From positions 1 to 8,528 of the forward strand of contig JANQGN010000150.1 in assembly GCA_028277295.1 (NCBI GenBank): DNA of 8,528 nt. Direction: 5' to 3'. The position numbers and the translations under genes are program-made. Within the stretch, counting starts at the first letter, position 1. Each line of letters starts with the position of its first letter. Below are positions 5,897 to 8,528 of the stretch, piece by piece. Below the pieces are notes generated by a model. It saw nothing but the letters and a program-made list of their open reading frames with translations. It searched no databases and was not told the DNA's origin. Source of the stretch: Rhodospira sp. (GTDB taxonomy: Bacteria; Pseudomonadota; Alphaproteobacteria; Rhodospirillales; Rhodospirillaceae).

Positions 5897-6727
5897 ATGG
5901 AAACAAGGTCCAGGGGCTTGGCCGTGGCGGGCGCGGGCGTGATCATCGCCGCCATGATCGCCGGCATGGTTTGGGGGCTCGCCGCCCCTCTGCCCGACGT
6001 CCCCATGGCCGCCGCGCCGCTGCTGCCCCCGGGACCGGATCACTGGTTGGGTACCAATCAGTTGGGACAGGACAACCTGCTGCGCGCCCTGGCCGCCACC
6101 CCGGGAACACTGGCCCTGGGCCTGGCCGCCAGCGTGATCGCCCTGGTGCTCAGCACGGTCTACGGCGTCCTGTCGGTGACCGCGCCGCCGGTCCTGGGGC
6201 GCGTCATGATGCGCGCGATCGACGTGCTGCTGGCCCTGCCGTCCCTCTTGGTGGCGATGCTGGTGGCCAGCTATGTTCGCCCCGGCCCTGGCGTGCTGGT
6301 GCTGCTGTTGGCGGGGCTCGGCTGGCCGCCAGACGTCCGGGTGGTGGCCGCCCTGGCCCGCCGCGAGGTGGCGCGGGACAGCACCCGCTTCGCCCGCGTC
6401 TTCGGTGGCGGCCCCGTCTACCTGATGGTCCATCATGTGGTACCGAGGATGGTTCCCGTCCTGATCGCCCTGGCCGTGCAGGGCACGCGGCAGACCATCA
6501 TCCACGCCTCGGCGCTGGCGTTCGTCGGCCTCACCGACCCGTCCTTTCCCACCTGGGGCGGCATGCTCGCCGAGGCCCTGCCGCGGCTCCACGAGCCCAC
6601 CGCGATCTGGCAGGTCGCCGCGCCGGCCCTGGCGCTGTGCGGGACCATCCTGGCCCTCGGCCTGGCCGGGACGCGCCTGGAAAGCTGGGCCCATCGATCC
6701 CTGGGAGGATCCGATGATCGAGGTTGA
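5897..6727 (+). CDS. ABC importer permease, DppC/OppC type
   Basis: Second inner-membrane permease of the importer. At 276 residues it is slightly shorter than most DppC/OppC proteins (about 300), mainly from a short N-terminus. TM1 spans about 8-30. HWLGTNQLGQDN (49-60) corresponds to the family motif HWLGTDxxGRD, with Q replacing the usual R. More hydrophobic segments lie near 70-95, 107-126, 130-143, 184-197 and 238-258. The coupling loop is about 152-182, and DPSFPTWGGML (214-224) is the family-typical C-terminal motif. GGGGA lies 7 nt before the ATG, and the gap after the first permease is 4 nt. The end overlaps the ATPase gene by 14 nt. Function as a heterodimer with the upstream permease is inferred from gene order and family. 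Confidence 0.93.
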   Translation: METRSRGLAVAGAGVIIAAMIAGMVWGLAAPLPDVPMAAAPLLPPGPDHWLGTNQLGQDNLLRALAATPGTLALGLAASVIALVLSTVYGVLSVTAPPVLGRVMMRAIDVLLALPSLLVAMLVASYVRPGPGVLVLLLAGLGWPPDVRVVAALARREVARDSTRFARVFGGGPVYLMVHHVVPRMVPVLIALAVQGTRQTIIHASALAFVGLTDPSFPTWGGMLAEALPRLHEPTAIWQVAAPALALCGTILALGLAGTRLESWAHRSLGGSDDRG

Positions 6728-8327
6728 AGACCTGACGGTGCGCCACGGAGAGGTCGCCGTCCTCGACCGCGTGTCCTTCTGCCTGCGGCCCGGCCGGCCG
6801 CTGGCGGTGGTCGGCGAGTCCGGCGGTGGCAAGACAAGCCTGGCCCAGGCCCTGATGGGGCTGTCCTCCGGACGGGTGACGGGCCGGGTGTGGATCGGCG
6901 GCGAGGACATGCTCACCTTCGACGCCCGCCGCTTGCGCCGCTATCGGGGCCGTCGGGCGGCCCTGGTGATCCAGGCGGCGGCGGATGCCCTCAACCCCCA
7001 CCTGCGGGTCGCCGAGCAGGTGGCCGACGCCATCACCAGCCATGGCCTCGCCGCGCCAACCGAGGCCCGGCGGCGGGCCGAGCGCCTGTTGGCCGAGCAG
7101 GGATTGCCGGCGGCGATCGGCGGCCGCCACCCGGCCGGGCTGAGCGGCGGCGAGATCCAGCGCGTGTTGCTGGCCATGGCCCTGGCCAACACGCCCGATC
7201 TGCTAATCCTGGACGAACCCACGGCGGCCCTGGACCGCGACACCCGCGACCATGTTCTGTCGGTGGTGCGCCTGGCGGCGCGGGACCGCTGCTGCCTGCT
7301 GATCACGCATGACTTCGAGGTGGCGCAGGGGATCGGCGCGGAGGTCGCCGTCCTTTATGGCGGCCGTCTGGTCGAACATGGCGCGGCCCCCGTGATGCTG
7401 ACCCGGCCGCGTCATCCCTATGCGCGGGGCCTGCTGCGCGCCCGGCCCAACCGCGTGTCCGGCAAGGACCTGCAAGGAATTCCCGGCCACTTCGAGCGCC
7501 GCCGCGTGGGCTGCCCGTTCGTCAACCGCTGCCATCAGGCCATCGACACGTGTCTGACCACCGACCCGCCCATGGCGGAGGTCGCCGACGCGCCTGGGCA
7601 CCGGCTGACCTGTCACCGGGGCGGCGTGGTGGCGGCCGTGACGGTGCGGGGGCTGCGGAAGGCGATGGGAGAACGACCGGTGCTGTGCGGCCTCGATCTC
7701 GACCTTGAAGCCGGCGAGACCGTGGCCCTGTGCGGTGCCAGCGGCTCCGGCAAATCGACGCTGGGCCGTATCCTGGCCGGACTGGAGACGGCGGACGCCG
7801 GGGTCGTCACCGTGGACGGCCTTGACACGATGCAGCCGGGGCAGGGCCTGGCGCTGGTTCCGCAGCACCCGCAGACGGCCATCGCCCCCCACTTCACCGT
7901 TCTCCAGTCTGTGACGGAGCCGTTGCGGTTCGCCGCCAGCATGGACAAAGCCGAGCGCACGAAACGGGCGCGCGCGCGGCTGCGGGCGGTCCACCTGCCG
8001 GACACCGACGATTTCCTGGCGCGCCGCACCCACGGCCTGAGCGGCGGGGAGTTGCAACGGGTGGCGATCGCCCGGGCGCTGACCCGCGATCCCGCCGTCC
8101 TGATCGCCGACGAAGCCACCTCGGCCCTGGACGTCAGCGCCCAGGCCAAGATTGTTCGATTGCTGATGGACCTTCAGGAACGGCGCGGCCTGTCCATCCT
8201 GTTCATCACCCACGATCCTGTGCTGGCCGAGCGGATCGCCGACCGGATCCTGGTGCTGCGGGATGGCCGGTTGCATCAGCGCGTCGACGCCCCCCCGGAC
8301 CGGCCGCCATCACGGCTTGACGGCTAG
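6714..8327 (+). CDS. Fused double ATPase of the peptide/nickel-class ABC importer
   Basis: Cytoplasmic energy subunit in which both nucleotide-binding domains form one chain of 537 residues (DppD-DppF type, as in YejF or GsiA). Domain 1: Walker A GESGGGKT (34-41), Q87, signature LSGGE (143-147), Walker B LLILDE (163-168), H199. Then comes an oligo_HPY-type extension with C267, C273, C280 and C300. Domain 2: Walker A GASGSGKS (341-348), Q384, LSGGE (442-446), Walker B VLIADE (462-467), H500. All catalytic residues are present in both halves, so both should hydrolyse ATP. Domain 2 is compact, with little between Walker A and the Q-loop, and stops soon after the H-loop region without the second HPY extension many relatives carry. 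GGGAGGA at 6703-6709 is a strong ribosome binding site 4 nt before the ATG. The TAG stop sits in the edge of the inverted-repeat element that follows. Confidence 0.95.
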   Translation: MIEVEDLTVRHGEVAVLDRVSFCLRPGRPLAVVGESGGGKTSLAQALMGLSSGRVTGRVWIGGEDMLTFDARRLRRYRGRRAALVIQAAADALNPHLRVAEQVADAITSHGLAAPTEARRRAERLLAEQGLPAAIGGRHPAGLSGGEIQRVLLAMALANTPDLLILDEPTAALDRDTRDHVLSVVRLAARDRCCLLITHDFEVAQGIGAEVAVLYGGRLVEHGAAPVMLTRPRHPYARGLLRARPNRVSGKDLQGIPGHFERRRVGCPFVNRCHQAIDTCLTTDPPMAEVADAPGHRLTCHRGGVVAAVTVRGLRKAMGERPVLCGLDLDLEAGETVALCGASGSGKSTLGRILAGLETADAGVVTVDGLDTMQPGQGLALVPQHPQTAIAPHFTVLQSVTEPLRFAASMDKAERTKRARARLRAVHLPDTDDFLARRTHGLSGGELQRVAIARALTRDPAVLIADEATSALDVSAQAKIVRLLMDLQERRGLSILFITHDPVLAERIADRILVLRDGRLHQRVDAPPDRPPSRLDG

Positions 8328-8345
8328 GGCCTGTTGACATTCGGG
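8324..8345 (+). repeat. Left terminal inverted repeat
   Basis: Twenty-two bases beginning CTAGGGCC and ending TTCGGG, perfectly complementary to 8487-8508. A TTGACA hexamer at 8334-8339 points into the element. The outer TAG is the stop codon of the ATPase gene. Confidence 0.9.
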
Positions 8346-8361
8346 ACGCGACCACGGTTGA

Positions 8362-8450
8362 GACGAAAACGGTTCGAGATCAGGAGCGAGGACGATGGAC
8401 ATGCCGCGCATAGTCTAGGACGAGCGACGCCATCTCGGGCCGTTTTCGTC
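8362..8450. repeat. Internal inverted repeat of the MITE-like element
   Basis: An 11-bp perfect repeat, GACGAAAACGG (8362-8372) with its complement at 8440-8450, continues inward after a 3-nt mismatch with GAGAT and ATCTC. Between the arms ATGC and GCAT (8401-8404, 8408-8411) form a small tip hairpin with a 3-nt loop. Another small stem pairs CCAATC (8450-8455) with GATTGG (8472-8477). The element can therefore fold back on itself almost end to end. Confidence 0.7.
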
Positions 8451-8486
8451 CAATCCCCCTCCATGAGAGCAGATTGGGGGACGGGC

Positions 8487-8508
8487 CCCGAATGTCAACA
8501 GGCCCTAG
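8487..8508 (-). repeat. Right terminal inverted repeat
   Basis: Perfect complement of 8324-8345, ending in GGCCCTAG. The flanking 20 bases (8509-8528) are too short to assign; read on the minus strand, a frame there would end in TAG at 8508-8506. Confidence 0.9.
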
Positions 8509-8528
8509 TCACCCTGGCGGCGATCGGC

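Larger units (their letters stand above)
8324..8508. mobile_element. MITE-like non-coding element with 22-bp terminal inverted repeats
   Basis: The two ends are perfect 22-bp inverted repeats, each including CTAG at its outer edge. Because CTAG is its own complement it can be read as the duplicated target. Either a TA duplication encloses an element at 8327-8505, or a CTAG duplication encloses one at 8328-8504. TA targets suit IS630/mariner-type transposases and CTAG suits IS5-type ones; the sequence does not decide. The interior of about 140 bases has no coding frame of note, so a transposase from elsewhere would be needed to move it. It lies exactly at the end of the importer operon and may also act as a strong hairpin there. 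Confidence 0.75.

Noticed and set aside
4762..6916. Minus-strand open frames (4762-6006 and 5864-6916) opposite the permeases
   Set aside because: They have Gln/His/Gly-rich shadow composition and no family match; the opposite strand encodes well-formed permeases.
8200..8327. Truncation of the ATPase by the inserted element
   Set aside because: The sequence rebuilt without the element still has the TAG stop at the same place, so the short C-terminus predates the insertion.

Overview
The window looks like a chromosomal segment of a high-GC alphaproteobacterium. A member of the Rhodospirillales is plausible, based on the style of the ThrRS and IF-3 N-terminal sequences and on base composition judged by eye, but the species cannot be named from the sequence alone.

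Layout. Positions 1-128 hold the 5' end of infC (IF-3) on the minus strand. It apparently starts at a rare AUA codon. A 232-nt gap with a strong hairpin follows, then thrS (threonyl-tRNA synthetase) on the minus strand at 361-2343. Upstream of thrS is a leader of about 355 nt. It carries a sigma70-like promoter (2705-2732), a 14-bp palindrome over the predicted start site, a short ORF whose last 18 codons include six threonine codons, and several competing GC-rich pairings, one of them a terminator-like hairpin. This is the arrangement expected of leader-peptide attenuation sensing charged tRNA-Thr, and it is the most interesting feature here.

Positions 2738-3316 separate the two divergent transcription units. 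No gene is recognisable there, but several inverted repeats are present. From 3317 to 8327 on the plus strand lies a compact four-gene ABC importer operon of the peptide/nickel (Dpp/Opp/Nik) class: an exported binding protein, two permeases, and one polypeptide fusing both ATPases. Junctions overlap or are within 4 nt, so the genes are probably co-translated. The ligand cannot be told from sequence.

The operon ends in a small non-coding element of about 180 bp (8324-8508) with perfect 22-bp terminal inverted repeats that include CTAG at both edges. It looks like a MITE inserted exactly at the ATPase stop codon. The last 20 bases are unassigned.
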